Positions 25,277-38,700 of a DNA stretch of 64,000 nt are shown here, piece by piece (within the stretch, counting starts at the first letter, position 1; every line of letters starts with the position of its first letter). Under the pieces are notes generated by a model. It saw only the letters and a list, made by a program, of their open reading frames with translations, did no database searches and was not told the DNA's origin. Position numbers and translations under genes: made by a program. Source of the stretch: Petrolisthes cinctipes (taxonomy: Eukaryota > Arthropoda > Malacostraca > Decapoda > Porcellanidae); assembly GCA_033782935.1 (NCBI GenBank), contig JAWQEG010000166.1, forward strand, positions 214,001-278,000. Direction: 5' to 3'.

Positions 25277-26700
25277 CGGATGTTTTGAGCCTAAATTTAA
25301 GATATAAACGGGTACAGAAGATGCATGCACATATCGACTTTTGGGCACCTAAAATATCGATTTTGAGCATGTTTTGAGTCTGTATCTTGAAAACATTCTA
25401 ACTAGGAGTAGGCATGTACAGATCGCTTCTAGGACCCAAAAATACCGAATTTTCGGGTGTTTTGAGCCTGAATTTGAGATATAAACGGGTACAGAAGATT
25501 CATGAACATATCGACTTCTGGGCACCCAAAATATCGATTTTCAGCATGTTTTGGGCCTGTATTTTGAAAATACTCTAACACGGAGTAGGCATGTACATAT
25601 TGCTTCTGGGACCCTAAAATATCGAATTTTCGGGTGTTTTGAGCCTGAATTTGAGATATAAACAGGTACTGAAGATGCATGCACATATCGACTTTTGGGC
25701 ACCTAAAATATCGATTTTGAGCATGTTTCGGGTCTGTATCTTGAAAACATTCTAACTAGGAGTAGGCATGTACAGATCGCTTCTGGGACCCAAAAATACC
25801 GAATTTTAGGGTGTTTTGAGCCTGAATTTGAGATGTAAACGGGTACAGAAGATGCATGCACATATCGACTTTGGACACTTAAAATATCGATTTTTAGCAT
25901 GTTTTGAGCCTATATTTTGAAAAAAATCTAGCACTGTGTAGGCATGTACAGATCGCTTCTGGGACCTAAAAATATCGAATTTTCGGGTGTTTTGAGGTTG
26001 AATTAGGGATAAAAACGGGTGCAGAAGATGCATACACATATTGACTTTGGGCACCTAAAGTATCGATTTTCAGCATGTTTTGGGCCTGTATCTGAGTAGG
26101 CATGTACAGATCGCTTCTGGAACCCCGAAATATCGAATTTTCAAGTGTTTGGAGCCTGAATTTGAGATATAAACGGGTTGAGAAGATGCATGCACATATC
26201 GACTTTTGGGCACCTAAAAGATCTATTTTCAGTATGTTTTGGGCATGTATTTTGAAAAATACTCTAACACGGAGTAGGCATGTATAGATTGCTTCTGGGA
26301 CCCCAAAATATCGAATTTTCGGGTGTTTTGGGCCTGAATTTGAGATATCGACTTTGGGCACCTAAAATATCGATTTTTAGCATGTTTTGGGGCTATATTT
26401 TGAAAATATTCTAGCACTGAGTAGGCATGTACAGATCGCTTCTGGGACCCCAAAATATCGAATTTTCGGGTGTTTTGAGCCTGAATTTGAGATATAAACG
26501 GGTACAGAAGATGCATGCACATATCGACTTTGGACACTTAAAATATCGATTTTAGCATGTTTTGAGCCTATATTTTGAAAACATTCTAGCACTGAGTAGG
26601 CATGTACAGATCGCTTCTGGGACCCAAAAATATCGAATTTTCGGGTGTTTTGAGGTTGAATTTGAGATATAAACGGGTGCAGAAGATGCATACACATATT
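25277..26700 (+). repeat. Internal block of the super-unit, left member (offset +4,997)
   Basis: This matches 30,274-31,696. Markers are R-type monomers with GCATGTTTCGGGTCTGTATC, the AATCTAGCACTGTGTAGGC junction, GGTTGAATTAGGGATAAAAA, GGAACCCCGAAATATCG and AACGGGTTGAGAAGATGC. The variant GGTTGAATAAGGGATAAAAA near 60,112 is a more distant relative. Confidence 0.75.
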
Positions 26701-27981
26701 GACTTAGGGCACCTAAAATATCGATTTTCAGCATGTTTTTTTGCCTGTATCTGATGAGGCATGTACAGATCGCTTATGGGACCCCAAAATATCGAATTTT
26801 CGGGTGTTTGGAGCATGAATTTGAGATATCGACTTTGGGCACCTAAAATCTCGATTTTTAGCATGTTTTGGGCCTATATTTTGAAAATATTCTAGCACTG
26901 AGTAGGCATGTACAAATCGCTTCTGGGACCCCCAAATATCGAATTTTCGGGTGTTTTGGGTCTGAATTTGAGATATCGACTTTTGGCACCTAAAATATCG
27001 ATTTTCAGCATGTTTTGGGCCTATATTTTGAAAATATTCTAGCACTGAGTAGGCATGTACAAATCGCTTCTGGGACCCCCAAATATCGAATTTTCGGGTG
27101 TTTTGGGCCTGAATTTGAGATATCGACTTTTGGCACCTAAAATATCGATTTTCAGCATGTTTTGGGCCTATATTTTGAAAATATTCTAGCACTGATTAGG
27201 CATGTACAAATCACTTCTGGGACCCTAAAATATCGAATTTTCGGGTGTTTTCAGCTTGAATTTGAGATATAAACGGGTACAGAAGATGCATGCACATATC
27301 GACTTTGGACACTTAAAATATCGATTTTTAGCATGTTTTAAGCCTATATTTTGAAAAAATTCTAGCATTAAGTAGGCATGTACAGATCGCTTCTGGGACC
27401 CAAAAAATATCGAATTTTCGGGTGTTTTGAGGTTGGATTTGGGATATAAACGAGTGCAGAAGATGCATACACATATTGACTTTGGTCACCTAAAATATCG
27501 ATTTTCAGCATGTTTTCGGCCTGTATTTTGAAAATACTCTACCACGGAGTAGGCAAGTACAGATCGCTTCTGGGACCCCAAAATATCGAATTTTCGGGTG
27601 TTAGGAGCCTGAATTTGAGATATAAACGGGTACAGAAGATGCATCCACATATCGACTTTTAGGCACCTAAAAGATCGATTTTCAGTATGTTTTGGGCCTA
27701 TATTTTGAAAATATTCTAGCACTAAGTAAGCATGTACAGATCACTTCTGGGACCCCAAAATATCGAATTTTGGGGTGTTTTCAACCTGAATTTGAGATAT
27801 AAACGGGTACAGAAGATGCATGCACATATCGACTATGGACACTTAAAATATCGATTTTTAGCATGTTTTGAGCCTATATATTGAAAAAATTCTAGCATTG
27901 AGTAGGCATGTACAGATCACTTCTGGGACCCAAAAATATCGAAATTTCGGGTGTTTTGAGAGTTGGATTTGGGATATAAAC
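26286..27981 (+). repeat. Block copy, right member (offset about +2,996)
   Basis: This is the partner of 23,290-24,985. After this block the offset grows to 3,171 (AAAACATCGATTTTTAGTAT at 25,027 and 28,198) and then 3,346 (CGGATGTTTTGAG at 25,277 and 28,623). Each increase is 175 bp, that is, one monomer gained at a time. Confidence 0.78.
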
Positions 27982-30273
27982 GGGTGCAGAAGATGCATAC
28001 ACATATTGACTTTGGTCACCTAAAATATCGATTTTCAGCATGTTTTGGGCCTGTATTTTAAAAATACTCTAACACGGAGTAGGCAATTACAGATCGCTTC
28101 TGGGACCCCAAAATACCGAATTTTCGGTGTTTGGAGCCTGAATTTGAGATATAAACGGGTACAGAAGATGCATCCACATATCGACTTTTGGTTACCTAAA
28201 ACATCGATTTTTAGTATGTTTTGGGCCTGTATATTGAAAATACTCTAACACGGAGTAGGCATGTACAGATTGCTTCTGGGACCCCTAAATATCGAATTTT
28301 CGGGTGTTTTGGGCCTGAATTTGAGATATCGACTTTGGGCACCTAAAATATCGAATTTTAGCATGTTTTGGGCCTATATTTTGAAAATATTCTAGCACTG
28401 AGTAGGCATGTACAGATCGCTTCTGGGACCCAAAAATACCGAATTTTCGGGTGTTTTGAGCCTGAATTTGAGGTATAAACGGGTACAGAAGATGCATGCA
28501 CATATCGACCTTGGACACTTAAAATATCGATTTTTAGCATGTTTTGGGCCTATATTTTGAAAATATTCTAGCACTGAGTAGGCATGTACAGATCGCTTCT
28601 GGGACCCCAAAAAATCGAATTGTCGGATGTTTTGAGGCTAAATTTAAGATATAAACGGATACAGAAGATGCATGCACATATCGACTTTTGGGCACCTAAA
28701 ATATCGATTTTGAGCATGTTTTGGGTCTGTATCTTGAAAACATTCTAACTAGGAGTAGGCATGTACAGATTGCATCTCGGACCCAAAAATACCGAATTTT
28801 CGGGTTTTTTGAGCCTGAATTTGAGATATAAACGGGTATAGAAGATGCATGCACATATCGACTTTTGGGCCCCCAAAATATCGATTTTCAGCATGTTTTG
28901 GGCCTGTATTTTGAAATTACTCTAACACGGAGTAGGCATGTACATATTGCTTCTGGGACCCTAAAATATTGATTTTTCGGGTGTTTTGAGCCTGAATTTG
29001 AGATATAAACAGGTACTGATGATGCATGCACATATCGACTTTTGGGCACCTAAAATATCGATTTTAAGCATGTTTCGGGTCTGTATCTTGAAAACATTCT
29101 AACTAGGAGTAGGCATGTACAGATCGCTTCTGGGACCCAAAAATACCGAATTTTAGGGTGTTTTGAGCCTGAATTTGAGATATAAACGGGTACAGAAGAT
29201 GCATCCACATATCGACTTTTGGGCACCTAAAAGATCGATTTTCAGTATGTTTTGGGCCTGTATACTGAAAATACTCTAACATGGAGTAGGCATGTACAGA
29301 TCGCTTCTGGGACCCCAAAATATCGATTTTTCCGGTGTTTTGGACCTGAATTTGAGATATCTACTTTGGGCACCTAAAATATCGATTTTTTAGCATGTTT
29401 AGGGCCTGTAATTTGAAAATATTCTAGCACTTAGTAGGCATGTACAAATCGCTTCTGGGACCCCCAAATATCGAATTTTCGGGTGTTTTGGGCCTGAATT
29501 TGAGATATCGACTTTGGGCACCTAAAATATCGATTTTTAGCATGTTTTGGGCCTATATTTTGAAAATATTCTAGCACTGAGTAGGCATATACGGATCGCT
29601 TCTGGGACCCCAAAATATAGAATTTTCGAATGTTTTGGGTCTGAATTTGAGATATCGACTTTGGGCACCTAAAATATCGATTTTTAGTATGTTTTGGTCC
29701 TATATTTTGAAAATATTCTAGCACTGAGTAGGCATGTACAATTCGCTTCGGGGACCCCAAAATATCAAATTTTCGGGTGTTTTGAGCCTGAATTTGAGAT
29801 ATAAACGGGTACAGAAGATGCATGCACATATCGACTTTGGACACTTAAAATATCGATTTTTAGCATGTTTTGAGCCTATATTTTGAAAACATTCTAGCAC
29901 TAAGTAGGCATGTACAGATCGCTTCTCGGACCCAAAAATATCGAATTTTAGGGTGTTTGGAGCCTGAATTTGAGATATAAACGGGTACAGAAGATGCATC
30001 CACATATCGACTTTTGGGCACCTAAAAGATCGATTTTCAGTATGTTTTGGGCCTGTATACTGAAAATACTCTAACATGGAGTAGGCATGTACAGATCGCT
30101 TCTGGGACCCCAAAATATCGAATTTTCGGGTGTTTTAAGCCTGAATTTGAGATATCGACTTTGAGTACCTTAAATATCGAATTTTAGCATGTTTTGGGCC
30201 TATATTTTGAAAATATTCTAGCACTGAGTAGGCATGTACAGATCGCTTCTGGGACCCCAAAATATCGAATTGT

Positions 30274-31696
30274 CGGATGTTTTGAGGCTAAATTTAAGAT
30301 ATAAACGGGTACAGAAGATGCATGCACATATCGACTTTTGGGCACCTAAAATATCGATTTTGAGCATGTTTTGGGTCTGTATCTTGAAAACATTCTAACT
30401 AGGAGTAAGCATGTACAGATCGCTTCTAGGACCCAAAAATACCGAATTTTCGGGTGTTTTGAGCCTGAATTTGAGATATAAACGGGTACAGAAGATGCAT
30501 GCACATATCGACTTCTGGGCACCCAAAATATCGATTTTCAGCATGTTTTGGGCCTGTATATCGAAAATACTCTAACACGGAGTAGGCATGTACATATTGC
30601 TTCTGGGACCCTAAAATATCGAATTTTTGGGTGTTTTGAGCCTGAATTTGAGATATAAACAGGTACTGAAGATGCATGCACATATCGACTTTTGGGCACC
30701 TAAAATATCGATTTTAAGCATGTTTCGGGTCTGTATCTTGAAAACATTCTAACTAGGAGTAGGCATGTACAGATCGCTTCTGGGACCCAAAAATACCGAA
30801 TTTTAGGGTGTTTTGAGCCTGAATTTGAGATGTAAACGGGTACAGAAGATGCATGCACATATCGACTTTGGACACTTAAAATATCGATTTTTAGCATGTT
30901 TTGAGCCTATATTTTGAAAAAAATCTAGCACTGTGTAGGCATGTACAGATCGCTTCTGGGACCTAAAAATATCGAATTTTCGGGTGTTTTGAGGTTGAAT
31001 TAGGGATAAAAACGGGTGCAGAAGATGCATACACATATTGACTTTGTGCACCTAAAATATCGATATTCAGCATGTTTTGGGCCTGTATCTGAGTAGGCAT
31101 GTACAGATCGCTTCTGGAACCCCGAAATATCGAATTTTCAAGTGTTTGGAGCCTGAATTTGAGATATAAACGGGTTGAGAAGATGCATGCACATATCGAC
31201 TTTTGGGCACCTAAAAGATTAATTTTCAGTATGTTTTGGGCCTGTAGTTTGAAAATACTCTAACACGGACTAGGCATGTATAGATCGCTTCTGGGACCCC
31301 AAAATATCGAATTTTCGGGTGTTTTGGGCCTGAATTTGAGATATCGACTTTGGGAACCTAAAATATCGATTTTTAGCATGTTTTGGGGCTATATTTTGAA
31401 AATATTTTAGCACTGAGTAGGCATGTACAGATCGCTTCTGGGACCCCAAAATATCTAGTTTTCGGGTATTTTGAGCCTGAATTTGAGATATAAACGGGTA
31501 CAGAAGATGCATGCACATATCGACTTTTAAACTTAAAATATAGATTTTTAGCATGTTTTGAGCCTATATTTTTAAAACATTCTAGCACTGAGTAGGCATG
31601 TACAGATAGCTTCTGGGACACAAAAATATCGAATTTTCGGGTGTTTTGAGGTTGAATTTGAGATATAAACGGGTGCAGAAGATCCATACACATATT
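30274..31696 (+). repeat. Internal block of the super-unit, right member (offset +4,997)
   Basis: This is the partner of 25,277-26,700, with more substitutions than the 8,696-bp pair (for example CGATATTCAGCATG at 31,061 and AAAGATTAATTTTCAG near 31,213). The internal repeat is therefore older than the super-unit duplication. The same pair exists again 8,696 bp to the right. Confidence 0.72.
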
Positions 31697-32781
31697 GACT
31701 TAGGGCACCTAAAATATCGATTTTCAGCATGTTTTGGGCCTGTATCTGATGAGGCATGTACAGATCGCTTCTGGAACCACAAAATATCGATGTTTCGGGT
31801 GTTTGGAGAATGAATTTGCGATATAAACGGGTACAGAAGATGCATGCTCATATCGACTTTTGGGTACCTAAAATATCGATTTTCTGTATGTTTTGGGCCT
31901 GTATTTTGAAAATACTCTAACACGGAGTAGGCATGTACAGATCGCTTCTGGGACCCCAAAATATCGAATTTTCGGGTGGTTTGGAACTGAATTTGAGATA
32001 TCGACTTTGGGCACCTAAAATATCGATTTTTAGCATGTTTAGGGCCTGTATTTTGAAAATATTCTAGCACTGAGTAGGCATGTACAAATCGCTTCTGGGA
32101 CCCCCAAATATCGAATTTTCGGGTGTTTTGGTCCTGAATTTGAGATATCGACTTTGGGCACCTAAAATATCGATTTTTAGCATGTTTTGGGGCTATATTT
32201 TGAAAATATTCTAGCACTAAGTAGGCATGTACAAATCACTTCTGGGACCCCAGAATATCGAATTTTCGGGTGTTTTCAGCTTGAATTTGAGATATAAACG
32301 GGTACAGAAGATGCATGCACATATCGACTTTGGACATTTAAAATATCGATTTTTAGCATGTTTTGAGCCTATATTTTGAAAATTTTTTAGCATTGAGTAG
32401 GCATGTACATATCGCTTCTTGGACCCAAAAATATCGAATTTTCGGGTGTTTTGAGGTTGGATTTGGGATATAAACGGGTGCAGAAGATACATACACATAT
32501 TGACTTTGGTCACCTAAAATATCAATTTTCAGCATGTTTTGGGCCTGTATTTTGAAAATACTCTAACACGGAGTAGGCAAGTACAGATCGCTTCTCGGAC
32601 CCCAAAATATCGAATTTTCGGGTGTTTGGAGCCTGAATTTGAGATATAAACGGGTACAGAAGATGCATCCACATATCGACTTTTGGGCACCTAAAAGATC
32701 GATTTTCAGTATGTTTTGGGCCTGTATATTGAAAATACTCTAACACGGAGTAGGCATGTACAGATAACTTCTGGGACCCCA

Positions 32782-35700
32782 AAATATCGAATTTTCGGGT
32801 GTTTTTGGCCTGAATTTGAGATATCGACTTTGGGCATCTAAAATATCGATTTTTAGCATGTTTTGGGCCTATATTTTGAAAATATTCTAGCACTAAGTAG
32901 GCATGTACAAATCACTTCTGGGACCCTAAAATATCGAATTTTCGGGTGTTTTCAGCTTGAATTTGAGATATAAACGGGTACAGAAGATGCATGCACATAT
33001 CGACTTTGGACACTTAAAATATCGATTTTTAGCATGTTTTAAGCCTATATTTTGAAAAAATTCTTGCATTAAGTAGGCATGTACAGATCGCTTCTGGGAC
33101 CCAAAAAATATCGAATTTTCGGGTGTTTTGAGGTTGGATTTGGGATATAAACGAGTGCAGAAGATGCATACACATATTGACTTTGGTCACCTAAAATATC
33201 GATTTTCAGCATGTTTTCGGCCTGTATTTTGAAAATACTCTAACACGGAGTAGGCAATTACAGATCGCTTCTGAGACCCCAAAATATCGAATTTTCGGTG
33301 TTTGGAGTTTGAATTTGAGATATAAACGGGTACAGAAGATGCATCCACATATCGACTTTTAGGCACCTAAAAGATCGATTTTCAGTATGTTTTGGGCCTA
33401 TATTTTGAAAATATTCTAGCACTAAGTAAGCATGTACAGATCACTTCTGGGACCCCAAAATATCGAATTTTGGGGTGTTTTCAACCTGAATTTGAGATAT
33501 AAACGGGTTCAGAAGATGCATGCACATATCGACTATGGACACTTAAAATATCGATTTTTAGCATGTTTTGAGCCTATTTATTGAAAAAATTCTACCATTG
33601 AGTAGGCATGTACAGATCGCTTCTGGGACCCAAAAATATCGAATTTTCGGGTGTTTTGAGAGTTGGATTTGGGATATAAACGGGTACAGAAGATGCATCC
33701 ACATATCGACTTTTGGTCACCTAAAACATCGATTTTTAGTATGTTTTGGGCCTGTATATTGAAAATACTCTAACACGGAGTAGGCATGTACAGATTGCTT
33801 CTTGGACCCCAAAATATCGAATTTTCGGGTGTTTTGGGCCTGAATTTGAGATATCGACTTTTGGCACCTAAAATATCGATTTTCAGCATGTTTTGGGCCT
33901 ATATTTTGAAAATATTCTAGCACTGAGTAGGCATGTACAGATCGCTTCTGGGACCCCAAAATATCGAATTTTCGGATGTTTTGAGCCTAAATTTAAGATA
34001 TAAACGGGTACAGAAGATGCATGCACATATCGACTTTTGGGCACCTAAAATATCGATTTTGAGCATGTTTTGAGTCTGTATCTTGAAAACATTCTAACTA
34101 GGAGTAGGCATGTACAGATCGCTTCTAGGACCCAAAAATACCGAATTTTCGGGTGTTTTGAGCCTGAATTTGAGATATAAACGGGTACAGAAGATTCATG
34201 AACATATCGACTTCTGGGCACCCAAAATATCGATTTTCAGCATGTTTTGGGCCTGTATTTTGAAAATACTCTAACACGGAGTAGGCATGTACATATTGCT
34301 TCTGGGACCCTAAAATATCGAATTTTCGGGTGTTTTGAGCCTGAATTTGAGATATAAACAGGTACTGAAGATGCATGCACATATCGACTTTTGGGCACCT
34401 AAAATATCGATTTTGAGCATGTTTCGGGTCTGTATCTTGAAAACATTCTAACTAGGAGTAGGCATGTACAGATCGCTTCTGGGACCCAAAAATACCGAAT
34501 TTTAGGGTGTTTTGAGCCTGAATTTGAGATGTAAACGGGTACAGAAGATGCATGCACATATCGACTTTGGACACTTAAAATATCGATTTTTAGCATGTTT
34601 TGAGCCTATATTTTGAAAAAAATCTAGCACTGTGTAGGCATGTACAGATCGCTTCTGGGACCTAAAAATATCGAATTTTCGGGTGTTTTGAGGTTGAATT
34701 AGGGATAAAAACGGGTGCAGAAGATGCATACACATATTGACTTTGGGCACCTAAAGTATCGATTTTCAGCATGTTTTGGGCCTGTATCTGAGTAGGCATG
34801 TACAGATCGCTTCTGGAACCCCGAAATATCGAATTTTCAAGTGTTTGGAGCCTGAATTTGAGATATAAACGGGTTGAGAAGATGCATGCACATATCGACT
34901 TTTGGGCACCTAAAAGATCTATTTTCAGTATGTTTTGGGCATGTATTTTGAAAAATACTCTAACACGGAGTAGGCATGTATAGATTGCTTCTGGGACCCC
35001 AAAATATCGAATTTTCGGGTGTTTTGGGCCTGAATTTGAGATATCGACTTTGGGCACCTAAAATATCGATTTTTAGCATGTTTTGGGGCTATATTTTGAA
35101 AATATTCTAGCACTGAGTAGGCATGTACAGATCGCTTCTGGGACCCCAAAATATCGAATTTTCGGGTGTTTTGAGCCTGAATTTGAGATATAAACGGGTA
35201 CAGAAGATGCATGCACATATCGACTTTGGACACTTAAAATATCGATTTTAGCATGTTTTGAGCCTATATTTTGAAAACATTCTAGCACTGAGTAGGCATG
35301 TACAGATCGCTTCTGGGACCCAAAAATATCGAATTTTCGGGTGTTTTGAGGTTGAATTTGAGATATAAACGGGTGCAGAAGATGCATACACATATTGACT
35401 TAGGGCACCTAAAATATCGATTTTCAGCATGTTTTTTTGCCTGTATCTGATGAGGCATGTACAGATCGCTTATGGGACCCCAAAATATCGAATTTTCGGG
35501 TGTTTGGAGCATGAATTTGAGATATCGACTTTGGGCACCTAAAATCTCGATTTTTAGCATGTTTTGGGCCTATATTTTGAAAATATTCTAGCACTGAGTA
35601 GGCATGTACAAATCGCTTCTGGGACCCCCAAATATCGAATTTTCGGGTGTTTTGGGTCTGAATTTGAGATATCGACTTTTGGCACCTAAAATATCGATTT

Positions 35701-38700
35701 TCAGCATGTTTTGGGCCTATATTTTGAAAATATTCTAGCACTGAGTAGGCATGTACAAATCGCTTCTGGGACCCCCAAATATCGAATTTTCGGGTGTTTT
35801 GGGCCTGAATTTGAGATATCGACTTTTGGCACCTAAAATATCGATTTTCAGCATGTTTTGGGCCTATATTTTGAAAATATTCTAGCACTGATTAGGCATG
35901 TACAAATCACTTCTGGGACCCTAAAATATCGAATTTTCGGGTGTTTTCAGCTTGAATTTGAGATATAAACGGGTACAGAAGATGCATGCACATATCGACT
36001 TTGGACACTTAAAATATCGATTTTTAGCATGTTTTAAGCCTATATTTTGAAAAAATTCTAGCATTAAGTAGGCATGTACAGATCGCTTCTGGGACCCAAA
36101 AAATATCGAATTTTCGGGTGTTTTGAGGTTGGATTTGGGATATAAACGAGTGCAGAAGATGCATACACATATTGACTTTGGTCACCTAAAATATCGATTT
36201 TCAGCATGTTTTCGGCCTGTATTTTGAAAATACTCTACCACGGAGTAGGCAAGTACAGATCGCTTCTGGGACCCCAAAATATCGAATTTTCGGGTGTTAG
36301 GAGCCTGAATTTGAGATATAAACGGGTACAGAAGATGCATCCACATATCGACTTTTAGGCACCTAAAAGATCGATTTTCAGTATGTTTTGGGCCTATATT
36401 TTGAAAATATTCTAGCACTAAGTAAGCATGTACAGATCACTTCTGGGACCCCAAAATATCGAATTTTGGGGTGTTTTCAACCTGAATTTGAGATATAAAC
36501 GGGTACAGAAGATGCATGCACATATCGACTATGGACACTTAAAATATCGATTTTTAGCATGTTTTGAGCCTATATATTGAAAAAATTCTAGCATTGAGTA
36601 GGCATGTACAGATCACTTCTGGGACCCAAAAATATCGAAATTTCGGGTGTTTTGAGAGTTGGATTTGGGATATAAACGGGTGCAGAAGATGCATACACAT
36701 ATTGACTTTGGTCACCTAAAATATCGATTTTCAGCATGTTTTGGGCCTGTATTTTAAAAATACTCTAACACGGAGTAGGCAATTACAGATCGCTTCTGGG
36801 ACCCCAAAATACCGAATTTTCGGTGTTTGGAGCCTGAATTTGAGATATAAACGGGTACAGAAGATGCATCCACATATCGACTTTTGGTTACCTAAAACAT
36901 CGATTTTTAGTATGTTTTGGGCCTGTATATTGAAAATACTCTAACACGGAGTAGGCATGTACAGATTGCTTCTGGGACCCCTAAATATCGAATTTTCGGG
37001 TGTTTTGGGCCTGAATTTGAGATATCGACTTTGGGCACCTAAAATATCGAATTTTAGCATGTTTTGGGCCTATATTTTGAAAATATTCTAGCACTGAGTA
37101 GGCATGTACAGATCGCTTCTGGGACCCAAAAATACCGAATTTTCGGGTGTTTTGAGCCTGAATTTGAGGTATAAACGGGTACAGAAGATGCATGCACATA
37201 TCGACCTTGGACACTTAAAATATCGATTTTTAGCATGTTTTGGGCCTATATTTTGAAAATATTCTAGCACTGAGTAGGCATGTACAGATCGCTTCTGGGA
37301 CCCCAAAAAATCGAATTGTCGGATGTTTTGAGGCTAAATTTAAGATATAAACGGATACAGAAGATGCATGCACATATCGACTTTTGGGCACCTAAAATAT
37401 CGATTTTGAGCATGTTTTGGGTCTGTATCTTGAAAACATTCTAACTAGGAGTAGGCATGTACAGATTGCATCTCGGACCCAAAAATACCGAATTTTCGGG
37501 TTTTTTGAGCCTGAATTTGAGATATAAACGGGTATAGAAGATGCATGCACATATCGACTTTTGGGCCCCCAAAATATCGATTTTCAGCATGTTTTGGGCC
37601 TGTATTTTGAAATTACTCTAACACGGAGTAGGCATGTACATATTGCTTCTGGGACCCTAAAATATTGATTTTTCGGGTGTTTTGAGCCTGAATTTGAGAT
37701 ATAAACAGGTACTGATGATGCATGCACATATCGACTTTTGGGCACCTAAAATATCGATTTTAAGCATGTTTCGGGTCTGTATCTTGAAAACATTCTAACT
37801 AGGAGTAGGCATGTACAGATCGCTTCTGGGACCCAAAAATACCGAATTTTAGGGTGTTTTGAGCCTGAATTTGAGATATAAACGGGTACAGAAGATGCAT
37901 CCACATATCGACTTTTGGGCACCTAAAAGATCGATTTTCAGTATGTTTTGGGCCTGTATACTGAAAATACTCTAACATGGAGTAGGCATGTACAGATCGC
38001 TTCTGGGACCCCAAAATATCGATTTTTCCGGTGTTTTGGACCTGAATTTGAGATATCTACTTTGGGCACCTAAAATATCGATTTTTTAGCATGTTTAGGG
38101 CCTGTAATTTGAAAATATTCTAGCACTTAGTAGGCATGTACAAATCGCTTCTGGGACCCCCAAATATCGAATTTTCGGGTGTTTTGGGCCTGAATTTGAG
38201 ATATCGACTTTGGGCACCTAAAATATCGATTTTTAGCATGTTTTGGGCCTATATTTTGAAAATATTCTAGCACTGAGTAGGCATATACGGATCGCTTCTG
38301 GGACCCCAAAATATAGAATTTTCGAATGTTTTGGGTCTGAATTTGAGATATCGACTTTGGGCACCTAAAATATCGATTTTTAGTATGTTTTGGTCCTATA
38401 TTTTGAAAATATTCTAGCACTGAGTAGGCATGTACAATTCGCTTCGGGGACCCCAAAATATCAAATTTTCGGGTGTTTTGAGCCTGAATTTGAGATATAA
38501 ACGGGTACAGAAGATGCATGCACATATCGACTTTGGACACTTAAAATATCGATTTTTAGCATGTTTTGAGCCTATATTTTGAAAACATTCTAGCACTAAG
38601 TAGGCATGTACAGATCGCTTCTCGGACCCAAAAATATCGAATTTTAGGGTGTTTGGAGCCTGAATTTGAGATATAAACGGGTACAGAAGATGCATCCACA

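Larger units (their letters stand above)
24086..32781 (+). repeat. 8,696-bp tandem super-unit, copy 1
   Basis: Every base pair x compared here matches x + 8,696, including all rare variants and all indels. Identity starts at 24,086 (24,085 is C where the partner 32,781 is A). It continues to 32,805/41,501, a matched span of 8,720 bp. The only mismatch I found is T at 30,628 against C at 39,324. The comparison was by eye, so a few more may exist. The unit itself is composite, holding blocks repeated internally at about +2,996, +3,346 and +4,997. Confidence 0.93.
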
